Origin: UBA5420 sp964485345
GTDB taxonomy: Bacteria > Bacillota > Limnochordia > Darwinibacteriales > Darwinibacteriaceae
Direction of reading: 5' to 3'
Length of the DNA: 19,683 nt
Assembly (NCBI GenBank): GCA_964485345.1
Contig: CAZAJB010000042.1
Location: 1-19,683 of the forward strand
Part shown: piece by piece, positions 6,637-13,534 of the stretch
Position numbering within the stretch: position 1 is the stretch's first letter
Layout: each line of letters starts with the position of its first letter
Notes under the pieces: generated by a model
Databases searched by the model: none
Seen by the model: the letters and a program-made list of their open reading frames with translations, nothing else
Told to the model about the DNA's origin: nothing
Made by a program: the position numbers and the translations under genes

Positions 6637-7495
6637 GGAGAAAGGATTGGATTTTGTGAAACAGCAACTACGACTTGAACGTCCTGGACGCGCCTTGCTA
6701 TTTCTAGTCATCCTGGCTGCCTCCATCATTATGCTCCTTCCTTTCCTTTGGATGGTATCAACGTCCTTGAAGGAACCGGGGGCCGTTTTTGGTCTGCAGC
6801 TACAGTTGATTCCAAAACCCATTGTCTGGGATAATTATAAGCGCATCTTTGAAGTACTGCCCTTCGGAAGATTCTACTGGAATAGTATTGTGACTTCCGC
6901 AGCCGTGACCTTACTGCAACTCGTGACCTGTTCCTTCGCTGGTTATGCCTTCGCCCGCTTGAAATTCCCCGGGCGGGATACCCTTTTCCTGGGTTATCTG
7001 GCCACATTGATGATTCCCGGGCAAGTGACTATTATCCCAAACTTTATTATGCTACGTATGTTAGGATGGATTGACACATACCAAGCGCTCATTTTACCCA
7101 ACGCCTTTAGTGCCTTTGGAACATTTCTGCTGCGGCAGTTTTTCTCAACACTACCAGCTGATTTGGAGGATGCGGCAAAAATAGATGGTTGCAGCCACTT
7201 TGGCATCTACCGACATGTTATTTTACCCCTTTCTAAGCCTGCCCTTTCCAGCTTAACAGTGTTTACTTGGCTCGGACAGTGGAACAGCTTTATCTGGCCT
7301 CTAATTGTCATTAACAGTGTTAAGATGAACACGCTCACCGTAGGGCTCCGAACCCTGCAGGGCCAATACAACACACAGTGGACACTCTTGATGGCGGGTT
7401 CGGTTTTGGCATTATTGCCGGTCTTGATCCTATTTGTCCTGGCGCAACGAACGTTTATTAGCGGCATGGCGCTCTCAGGTATGGGAGGACGCTGA
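6626..7495 (+). CDS. Sugar ABC transporter permease, MalG type
   Basis: This is the second half of the import channel, up to 289 residues. It shows the family N-terminal segment (about 23-48, ending in LPFLWMVSTSLKEPG), about six membrane helices and the EAA loop EDAAKIDGCSHFGIYRHVILP from residue 181. The longest frame starts at ATG 6626, overlapping the previous gene by 11 nt. However, the best ribosome-binding site, AAGGAG (6635-6640), overlaps the previous stop and would serve the in-frame TTG at 6647 or GTG at 6656, so the true start may be seven to ten codons later. The spacing indicates translational coupling with the MalF-type permease. Confidence 0.93.
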   Translation: MTSKEKGLDFVKQQLRLERPGRALLFLVILAASIIMLLPFLWMVSTSLKEPGAVFGLQLQLIPKPIVWDNYKRIFEVLPFGRFYWNSIVTSAAVTLLQLVTCSFAGYAFARLKFPGRDTLFLGYLATLMIPGQVTIIPNFIMLRMLGWIDTYQALILPNAFSAFGTFLLRQFFSTLPADLEDAAKIDGCSHFGIYRHVILPLSKPALSSLTVFTWLGQWNSFIWPLIVINSVKMNTLTVGLRTLQGQYNTQWTLLMAGSVLALLPVLILFVLAQRTFISGMALSGMGGR

Positions 7496-7520
7496 GTTAG
7501 TACCATTGGAGGAGATTCCT

Positions 7521-8273
7521 ATGCAATCCGAATTGAAGATCAAGGTTGAAAAGCGACCGCTCTACTTGCGAGTAGCACAGTTGTTGACGGAAGAGATCAC
7601 AGAAGGAGTATTTGCTCAAGAGGACAAACTGCCCTCAGAAGAGAAGCTCGGTAAGATGTTAGGAGTCAGCCGGGCGACGATTCGCGAAGCCCTAAGTGCA
7701 CTGGAGAAACAGGGCATGCTCCGGCGCGTGCAAGGTCTTGGCACGATCTTGACCCACGAGCAGAAAATTCCCATCGGCCATGGCATGGAGCGATTACTTT
7801 CGTATACAGAATACATCTCAAGATATGGCTTGACACCCGGAACCAGCAGTGTTCAGTTTCATTGGGAACAGATGCGTCCTTCCCACAAAAAGATTTTTGG
7901 CCAGGATATTCCCATGATTGGAGTCCTGGAGCGGACGCGTACTGCTGACGAAAAACCCCTCATGGTATCTGTGGACTTTATCCCTATGAACATTCTTGGG
8001 CCCGAATTCCAGCTTGAGTACGTGAAGCAGAGTCTGTTCACATATCTGCAAAAACGCGGCGCCATCCTCGCCTATTCTGAGATGCGAATCGCGGCCGCCA
8101 TTGCCAAGGAAGACATGGCAGAAAAACTGGACATTATCGAAGGGGCACCTTTGTTGGTGATCGATGAAACCTACTATGACAACCACAACCAAGCTGTACT
8201 GGTGTCCAGTAACGCCTACCGGGTAGATCGCTGGGAGTTCAAAATTTACCGTACCAGGACAGAGGAAGGATAG
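7521..8273 (+). CDS. GntR/HutC family transcriptional regulator
   Basis: The ATG at 7521 is chosen because GGAGGAG (7508-7514) lies 6 nt upstream; longer frames would run back into the permease gene. The 250-residue product has an N-terminal winged helix (about residues 12-77) with the family signature LPSEEKLGKMLGVSRATIREA, followed by a UTRA effector domain with the pattern VLERTRTADEKPLMVSVDFIP and a C-terminal ETYYDN segment. HutC-type proteins are usually repressors released by a sugar or sugar phosphate from the pathway they control. Placed inside the operon after the transporter genes, it probably autoregulates it, perhaps through the palindromes at 3368-3387 or 3442-3460. The effector is unknown. 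Confidence 0.92.
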   Translation: MQSELKIKVEKRPLYLRVAQLLTEEITEGVFAQEDKLPSEEKLGKMLGVSRATIREALSALEKQGMLRRVQGLGTILTHEQKIPIGHGMERLLSYTEYISRYGLTPGTSSVQFHWEQMRPSHKKIFGQDIPMIGVLERTRTADEKPLMVSVDFIPMNILGPEFQLEYVKQSLFTYLQKRGAILAYSEMRIAAAIAKEDMAEKLDIIEGAPLLVIDETYYDNHNQAVLVSSNAYRVDRWEFKIYRTRTEEG

Positions 8274-8280
8274 GATATTG

Positions 8281-9093
8281 ATGATGCGGAGACCAGCCCT
8301 TATCTTGGGGTTGACGTTTTTGGATAATATCTTCTATGAGCTCGATGCATTCCCCCTATTGGGGACCGAGTCCTTTGCATCCGAACACGCCTTTGCGGTG
8401 GGAGGTATTGCGATCACTGCGGTCAACCTCGCCAAACTCGGCGTTGACACGTCTTTCCTAACCAGCCTGGGAACGGATGTTTTCGGGAGGCTCTTAGAGA
8501 CAGAGCTACAAAATGCCAATCTGCAGCTAATGAACTTCCCCACGGCNNNNNNNNNNNNNNNNNNNNNNNNNNNNNNNNNNNNNNNNNNNNNNNNNNNNNN
8601 NNNNNNNNNNNNNNNNNNNNNNNNNNNNNNNNNNNNNNNNNNNNNNCTGTTCGGGGCGGGAGAAATATCTCAAGAGGAACTATGGAATCATGTTGATCTC
8701 GTCTTCCTAAACGAACAGGAAGCGCAGGAAATCACCGGTTCTTCTGGAAGTGACATGCTTGCCCTCCTGGGCCAGGCGACTGCTATCACAGCAGTTACCC
8801 GCGGCGAACAGGGAGCTTGGTTAGCCGTTGATGCTGAGAACTTGTTTTCCTGTGAAAGCTTGAAGGTCAACGTAGCTGACACCACAGGGGCAGGGGATTC
8901 CTTTGCGAGTGGCTTTCTAGCAGGCTACCTCTGCGGCAAGACGTTCCCAGATTGCCTTGCCTTGGGGGCTTCCTGCGGATCATTATCCACCACAGCCCTA
9001 GGGGGGGTCCAGGGATTTCCTACCAGCATGGCTGAAGCAGAGCGATGGGCTGAGGCTATACAAGTGATTAAGCTTTCCAATATAGACAAATGA
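8281..9093 (+). CDS. PfkB-family carbohydrate kinase, interrupted by an assembly gap
   Basis: This gene encodes a ribokinase-like sugar kinase. The N-terminal part has the sugar-binding pattern VGGIAITAVNLAKLG and SLGTDVFG. After the gap come FLNEQEAQEITG and the catalytic DTTGAGDSFASGFLAG, where the aspartate of GAGD is the base and GAG forms the anion hole. The start is ATG 8281 (or 8284), behind GAGGAAGG. The 100 N placeholder replaces roughly residues 89-122, but comparison with the usual length of about 300-330 suggests nearer 100 residues are missing, so the intact frame across the gap is fortuitous. Between a GntR regulator and a GH4 gene it probably phosphorylates the imported glycoside or a released sugar. 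IolC belongs to this family too, but nothing visible is diagnostic for it. Confidence 0.85.
   Translation: MMRRPALILGLTFLDNIFYELDAFPLLGTESFASEHAFAVGGIAITAVNLAKLGVDTSFLTSLGTDVFGRLLETELQNANLQLMNFPTXXXXXXXXXXXXXXXXXXXXXXXXXXXXXXXXXXLFGAGEISQEELWNHVDLVFLNEQEAQEITGSSGSDMLALLGQATAITAVTRGEQGAWLAVDAENLFSCESLKVNVADTTGAGDSFASGFLAGYLCGKTFPDCLALGASCGSLSTTALGGVQGFPTSMAEAERWAEAIQVIKLSNIDK
8547..8646. other. Assembly gap of exactly 100 N
   Basis: A run of exactly 100 N is the common placeholder for a scaffold gap of unknown size. It lies inside the sugar kinase gene, whose two flanks both belong to one PfkB protein in the right order, so the join itself looks sound. Confidence 0.97.
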
Positions 9094-9105
9094 GGAGCGA
9101 TCCGC

Positions 9106-10518
9106 ATGAAAGTAGCAATTATCGGGGCTGCTGGTGCACGCACGCCCCAACTGATCAATGCACTCTTTCACTACAAGGATGAGTTGCAGCTCGCTGCAAT
9201 CCATCTCATGGATATTGATGAAGAGCGCCTAGAAAAGATGGGCCTGATCGTGAAGGAAATGCAAGCGCGTTTGGCGCCCAGTGTTCAGTTGCTTTTTACC
9301 AGCGATGCCAAAAAAGCGCTTAAGGGCATTGATTATGCATTCTTCTCCATCCGTGTGGGCGCCATCAATTCACGTGGTTTAGATGAGCAGATTCCCCTGA
9401 AGCATGGAGTACTTGGCCAAGAAACCACAGGACCTGGCGGACTTTCCATGGCCCTGAGAACGATACCGGTGATGAGCAAGTACCTGGAGATCCTCTCTGC
9501 CGAGTCACCCCAGGCCTGGGCCATCAACTTGACGAACCCTGCCGGTTTGATCACACAGGCCCTGGTTGCACAAGGGTTTAAGCAAGTTGTGGGGATCTGT
9601 GATTCGCCTACGGAACTGTTTAAGGATATCGCCGGCGCAATTGACAAAAATCCAGACGATCTATGGTTTGACTACTTTGGCCTGAATCATCTAGGTTGGA
9701 TCAAGCGCATCCTGTACAAGAAGAAGGATATTCTACCCGAAATCCTGCAAAATGATGAGGCGCTGCTTCGACACGGCAGAGAAATGATCCCTCCTGCTTT
9801 GATTCGTTCCCTTGGTGTAATTCCCAATGAGTACTTGATGTTCTATTATCGCACCCAGGATATAGTCCAAGGACTGCAGAGTGCAGGAATGACCCGGGCC
9901 ATGGTGATCGATGAGTTGAACAACCTGCTCTTTGCTTCCCTGCAGCATCTCGGGGATACTCCCGCTGAACGAACGGAAGCATATCGACTCTACCAACATT
10001 ATTCCCGGGCACGGGATGCTACCTACATGCAACTTGAGACGGAAAGAACAATCGGCACCTCGCAGAATCGACTAACCAAGCTTATTCAAGATGTTTGGCA
10101 AGCTAGCCAAGACGGTCCAGCGAATCCAGATCATGAACCTACAGGTTATTCAGGCATAGCTCTCCGCGTGCTACGTGCCCTACATGGAACCAAGACAACG
10201 ATTACGACCATTAACACTGTTAATGGGTCTACCCTTTCCTGTTTGGACCCCACAGACGTCGTGGAGGTGCAGTGCTTTATCGATGAGAACGGTGTGCACC
10301 CCTATCAGATCGACGGATCCATACCAGAACACTGCCGTGGTTTGTTGCAGGTCGTCAAAGCATATGAGCGCCTTGCTACAAAAGCCGCTCTCACCGGGTC
10401 ATACGACTTAGCCCTTCAGGCTTTAGCCATTCATCCATTGGTACCCGATGCTCTAGTCGCCAAGAGGATCCTAGACGATCTTCTAGCGGTCCATACGAGT
10501 TATCTACCTCTGGCATAA
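9106..10518 (+). CDS. Glycoside hydrolase family 4, probable 6-phospho-beta-glucosidase-like
   Basis: This 470-residue cytoplasmic enzyme starts at ATG 9106, 8 nt after GAGGAG, which overlaps the kinase stop. GH4 enzymes cleave glycosides by an NAD- and Mn-dependent redox-elimination mechanism. Seen here are an N-terminal dinucleotide-binding start (VAIIGAAGARTP), the GQETTGPGG motif (104-112), NLTNPAG (141-147), the metal-binding cysteine in GICDSP (C165) and the metal-binding histidine in FGLNHLGW (H195). ETTGPGG and NLTNPAG resemble the phospho-beta-glucosidase branch. That branch often has Asn after the metal cysteine; here it is Asp, so specificity is uncertain. The preceding kinase could supply a phosphorylated substrate after ABC import. 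It is the last gene of the operon, before the terminator. Confidence 0.9.
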   Translation: MKVAIIGAAGARTPQLINALFHYKDELQLAAIHLMDIDEERLEKMGLIVKEMQARLAPSVQLLFTSDAKKALKGIDYAFFSIRVGAINSRGLDEQIPLKHGVLGQETTGPGGLSMALRTIPVMSKYLEILSAESPQAWAINLTNPAGLITQALVAQGFKQVVGICDSPTELFKDIAGAIDKNPDDLWFDYFGLNHLGWIKRILYKKKDILPEILQNDEALLRHGREMIPPALIRSLGVIPNEYLMFYYRTQDIVQGLQSAGMTRAMVIDELNNLLFASLQHLGDTPAERTEAYRLYQHYSRARDATYMQLETERTIGTSQNRLTKLIQDVWQASQDGPANPDHEPTGYSGIALRVLRALHGTKTTITTINTVNGSTLSCLDPTDVVEVQCFIDENGVHPYQIDGSIPEHCRGLLQVVKAYERLATKAALTGSYDLALQALAIHPLVPDALVAKRILDDLLAVHTSYLPLA

Positions 10519-10522
10519 GAAA

Positions 10523-10554
10523 AAACTCCCCGTGATTTATCACAAGGGGAGTTT
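10523..10554. terminator. Bidirectional terminator between the convergent operons
   Basis: AAACTCCCC (10523-10531) pairs with GGGGAGTTT (10546-10554), extended inward by GTGA/TCAC around a TTTA loop, with an AA bulge. An A-run precedes and T-rich sequence follows, so it can work for the GH4 gene and for the minus-strand inositol operon. It fills the whole 46-nt gap between the two stop codons. Confidence 0.85.
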
Positions 10555-10564
10555 CTTGTATCTT

Positions 10565-11575
10565 CTACTTGACTGAACTAATTCTAACTGGTCTGTTTTC
10601 GCGAGCGGATTGGTCCGCAGCTACACTGCCGAGTAAGGCCTTCAATCCATCGACACCACCAACAGTGGGAGGGATACCTTGGCGAAGGGCCGAAATGAAA
10701 CCACGGATTTCTACGCCGAACGAATCCATGTACCTCTCCACCAAGTAATGGAGCGGTCTGTCTTTTTCCACGCCTTCCTTGGTGCTAACCTCCACATTGT
10801 GGCCTGTCTTGTTCTTGGCATAAGCACTGCCCTTAGACCCAAAGACCTCGACTCTTTGATCATAGCCATAGTGCGTCTCTCTACTGTTATCGATGGTGCA
10901 AATGGCACCATTGGCCAGTTTTACCACGACAACAGCAGTGTCCACATCGTCTGCCTCTCCTATTCTAGGATCGATCAGCACTTCACCGTTGGCGTATACT
11001 TCCACAATTTCGCTACCCGTGAGGTATCGAAGCATGTCAAAGTCATGAATCATCATATCCACAAACATTCCGCCCGAATGCGCAACAAACTCAATAGCCG
11101 GGCGAACAGGATCACGGGAAGAGATGTTGATTACGTGAATATCTCCTAACTCACCGGAGCTGCAAAGTTCCTTCAGCTTGATAAAGTTCGGATCATAACG
11201 TCGGTTAAACCCTAACTGAAAAACGACTCCTGCCGCGGCCACGACGTCTAGGACCTCTTTGGTCTCTGCTACACCGTTGGCAATAGGCTTTTCGCAGAAT
11301 ATGTGCTTGCCGCAGCGAGCGGCCTGCTTAACATATTCCGCATGACTGTCAGTTGGCGAGCAAATCACAACAGCTGTAATCGACTCATCTTCAAAAATCC
11401 TTGAAGCATCGTCTGTTATGTTCGAGATTCCCCAAGTATGGGCCCACGGGAGAATGTCATCAATATCCTGTGTGACTAGGGTAACAACCTCTACGCCCGG
11501 CATTTTCGACAGGTTTTCCACCCTGATCTTACCCATCCGTCCAGATCCAATGACGCCTACCCGGATCTCCTCCAT
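10565..11575 (-). CDS. iolG: Inositol 2-dehydrogenase-like oxidoreductase, paralogue 1
   Basis: This Gfo/Idh/MocA protein of 336 residues oxidises an inositol or related polyol to the ketone with NAD(P). It has a Rossmann motif (VGVIGSGRMG), EKPI with the catalytic lysine K96, the IolG-like GFNRRYDPNF, and the catalytic pair D173/H177 in DMMIHDFDM. The C-terminal YGYDQRVEVFGSKG is typical of the inositol dehydrogenase branch. The ATG at 11575 directly follows the TAG of the neighbouring iolG copy, with GGAG about 9 nt upstream. It is the last gene of the inositol operon. It is clearly related to but diverged from the adjacent copy, so it may handle another isomer (scyllo- or D-chiro-inositol) or a methyl ether such as pinitol. 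The exact substrate is inference. Confidence 0.9.
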   Translation of the reverse strand: MEEIRVGVIGSGRMGKIRVENLSKMPGVEVVTLVTQDIDDILPWAHTWGISNITDDASRIFEDESITAVVICSPTDSHAEYVKQAARCGKHIFCEKPIANGVAETKEVLDVVAAAGVVFQLGFNRRYDPNFIKLKELCSSGELGDIHVINISSRDPVRPAIEFVAHSGGMFVDMMIHDFDMLRYLTGSEIVEVYANGEVLIDPRIGEADDVDTAVVVVKLANGAICTIDNSRETHYGYDQRVEVFGSKGSAYAKNKTGHNVEVSTKEGVEKDRPLHYLVERYMDSFGVEIRGFISALRQGIPPTVGGVDGLKALLGSVAADQSARENRPVRISSVK

Positions 11576-12598
11576 CTAGCTAATCTCCGCTATCTTGACC
11601 GGCCGATTTTCATGGGCCGACTTAGTGGCTGCTAGCGCGATTAACAAGGATTGCAGACCGTCATTGCCGGTCACTGGGGGCTCAGTTCCTGTTTGCAGAG
11701 CCTCAACAAAGTCCCGCAACTCCTGAGCAAACGACTCCATGTACCTTTCTAAGAAGAAGAAAAGCGGTTTATCACTGAAAACGCCTTCCCCGGTACTGAC
11801 TTCCACCGTGGTTGGTGTCTTGTTAGAAGCTGCAGCACTGCCCTTGGATCCAAAAACCTCTGCCCTTTGATCATAGCCATACACTGCCTTACGGCTATTG
11901 TCAATAACGCCTGTCGCCCCATTGGCAAACTTCAGCAAGATAACGGCCGTATCAAAATCCCCTGCTTCGCCAATGGCTGGGTCAATCAAGACTGTTCCAG
12001 CGGCATAGACTTCTGTGACTTCGCTACCTGATAAATAGCGGGCCATATCAAAGTCATGGATGGTCATGTCCATAAAGATACCACCAGAGCTCTTCGAATA
12101 CTCTGCCGGAGGCGGTTCTGGATCTCTGGATGTAATTTTAATGATATGGGGTTCGCCCACTTCCTGCGTTTGTACCAGTTGGCGCACTCGTTTGAAATTA
12201 GGGTCAAAGCGACGATTAAACCCTACTTGCAGTTTGACGCCAGCTCTCTCCACGGCGTCTAAAGCCTCTCTGGTCTTGCCTATATCATTGGCAATAGGTT
12301 TCTCGCAGAAGATGTCCTTGCCAGCCTTTGCACAGGCCATAATTAGGTCTGCATGTGTATCAGTAGGTGAACAGATTAGAACTGCGTCAACCTGGGGATC
12401 GGATATGACAATTTGGGGATCAGATACAATGTTTGTGATGCCAAACTGCTTAGCCCATTCTTTCGTTGCCGGAACGGCTGCTTCGACCTCGGAAATGACG
12501 ACTACTTCTGCACCTGGTACATTATAGCAAAGGTTTTCCACATGAATCTTGCCAATGCGGCCAGCGCCAATCACACCAAACCGTACTTTGTTGTTCAT
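11576..12598 (-). CDS. iolG: Inositol 2-dehydrogenase, paralogue 2
   Basis: The first step of inositol catabolism, myo-inositol to 2-keto-myo-inositol with NAD. The start is taken at ATG 12598 (MNNKVRFGVIG), because the Rossmann motif then begins near residue 7 and AGAGAGG lies 9 nt upstream; the longer in-frame extension runs into iolE and has no protein-like content. The 340-residue product shows GAGRIGKIHVENL, CEKPI (K100), QVGFNRRFDPNF, and DMTIHDFDM with D177 and H181, plus the IolG-like VLIDPAIGEAGDFDTAV and VYGYDQRAEVFGSKG. This is the closer match of the two copies to the usual myo-inositol dehydrogenase pattern. It lies between iolE and the second iolG copy. Confidence 0.94.
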   Translation of the reverse strand: MNNKVRFGVIGAGRIGKIHVENLCYNVPGAEVVVISEVEAAVPATKEWAKQFGITNIVSDPQIVISDPQVDAVLICSPTDTHADLIMACAKAGKDIFCEKPIANDIGKTREALDAVERAGVKLQVGFNRRFDPNFKRVRQLVQTQEVGEPHIIKITSRDPEPPPAEYSKSSGGIFMDMTIHDFDMARYLSGSEVTEVYAAGTVLIDPAIGEAGDFDTAVILLKFANGATGVIDNSRKAVYGYDQRAEVFGSKGSAAASNKTPTTVEVSTGEGVFSDKPLFFFLERYMESFAQELRDFVEALQTGTEPPVTGNDGLQSLLIALAATKSAHENRPVKIAEIS

Positions 12599-12620
12599 AC
12601 AATACCGCCTCTCTTTGTGC

Positions 12621-13517
12621 CTATAAACCAGCCTTCTCCTTGATATAAGCCCGTGCTTTGCGTGCATACTCCAATGGAGGAGCAAGTGCGGGATCTTGTT
12701 CTGCCTCCACAATGATCCATCCCTTATAGTCAATCTGATTCAGGGCATCAATAATCGGAGCAAAGTCAATGCGGCCATCGCCAGGAACGGTGAAAACACC
12801 CCGTTTTACAGCCTGCAAGAAGCTCAATTGTTCTGTTTCTACGGCACCCTCTACGTCAGCCCGCAAGTCCTTAAAATGAACATGCTTAATGCGTGGCCCG
12901 TATTTCTTGACCATCAAAACTGGGTCGCCACCGGCAAAGGCAATATGTCCTGTGTCTAGGAGTAATGATACCCGCTTGGGGTCTGTAGCTTCCATAAGGC
13001 GGTCGACCTCTGGAAAGGTCTGCACTCCTGTTCCCATATGATGGTGGTACACAATTTGCATATCTTTCTCGTGAGCTAACTCGCCTAAATGATGCAGTCC
13101 ATCAACAAGTCTTTTCCATTCAGCATCGGTGAAAATAGGCTTGTTGGCATGGAGCGGTGTGTCCATTTGACCTTGGATTGAATGTCCCTGTTCAGCTACG
13201 ACGATGACTTTTGCACCCATAGCATGCAAAAAATCGCGGTGCTTGATAAACTCTGTCGCTGTTTCGCCCAGTTCCTTTGTGGTCAAAAACGAACTGAACC
13301 AAGCGCTAGCAATCTGCAGCCCCCTCGGTTCAAGAGCCTTTTTTAGCACCTCTGGATCCCGTGGATACTTGTTGCCAACTTCACTGCCCACAAACCCGGC
13401 TAAAGCCATTTCGTCAATACACTGTTCAAACGAGATCTCCCCACCGAGTTCTGGCATGTCATCGTTAGTCCAGGCAATCGGCGCAATTCCTAATTGTACA
13501 TCTCCCATTTTCAGCAT
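12621..13517 (-). CDS. iolE: Inosose dehydratase (2-keto-myo-inositol dehydratase)
   Basis: The second inositol step: it removes water from 2-keto-myo-inositol to give the trihydroxycyclohexanedione used by IolD. The protein is a xylose-isomerase-like TIM barrel of 298 residues with metal-binding residues in YHHHMGTGVQ, LLLDTGHIAFAGGDP, HVHFKDLR and IIVEAEQDP, in the order expected for IolE. The N-terminal VQLGIAPIAWTNDDMPELGG is a strong family signature. The start is taken at 13517, preceded by GGGGTGGG; an in-frame ATG at 13532, two bases after the iolD stop, lacks a ribosome-binding site, and one at 13508 is also possible. It sits in pathway order between iolD and iolG. Confidence 0.95.
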   Translation of the reverse strand: MLKMGDVQLGIAPIAWTNDDMPELGGEISFEQCIDEMALAGFVGSEVGNKYPRDPEVLKKALEPRGLQIASAWFSSFLTTKELGETATEFIKHRDFLHAMGAKVIVVAEQGHSIQGQMDTPLHANKPIFTDAEWKRLVDGLHHLGELAHEKDMQIVYHHHMGTGVQTFPEVDRLMEATDPKRVSLLLDTGHIAFAGGDPVLMVKKYGPRIKHVHFKDLRADVEGAVETEQLSFLQAVKRGVFTVPGDGRIDFAPIIDALNQIDYKGWIIVEAEQDPALAPPLEYARKARAYIKEKAGL

Positions 13518-13534
13518 ACTTTCCCACCCCATTT

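Noticed and set aside
8281..9093. Calling the PfkB kinase IolC (5-dehydro-2-deoxygluconokinase)
   Set aside because: It is in the opposite-strand glycoside operon, begins unlike typical IolC proteins, and the middle that might decide is missing. It remains possible, and would weaken the alternative-pathway hypothesis.
10679..11149. Plus-strand open frame of 156 residues opposite iolG
   Set aside because: It is antisense to a well-supported dehydrogenase gene and reads as a shadow.
12599..12733. N-terminal extension of the second iolG
   Set aside because: It overlaps iolE, has no family-like sequence, and the start at 12598 has a ribosome-binding site and places the Rossmann motif normally.
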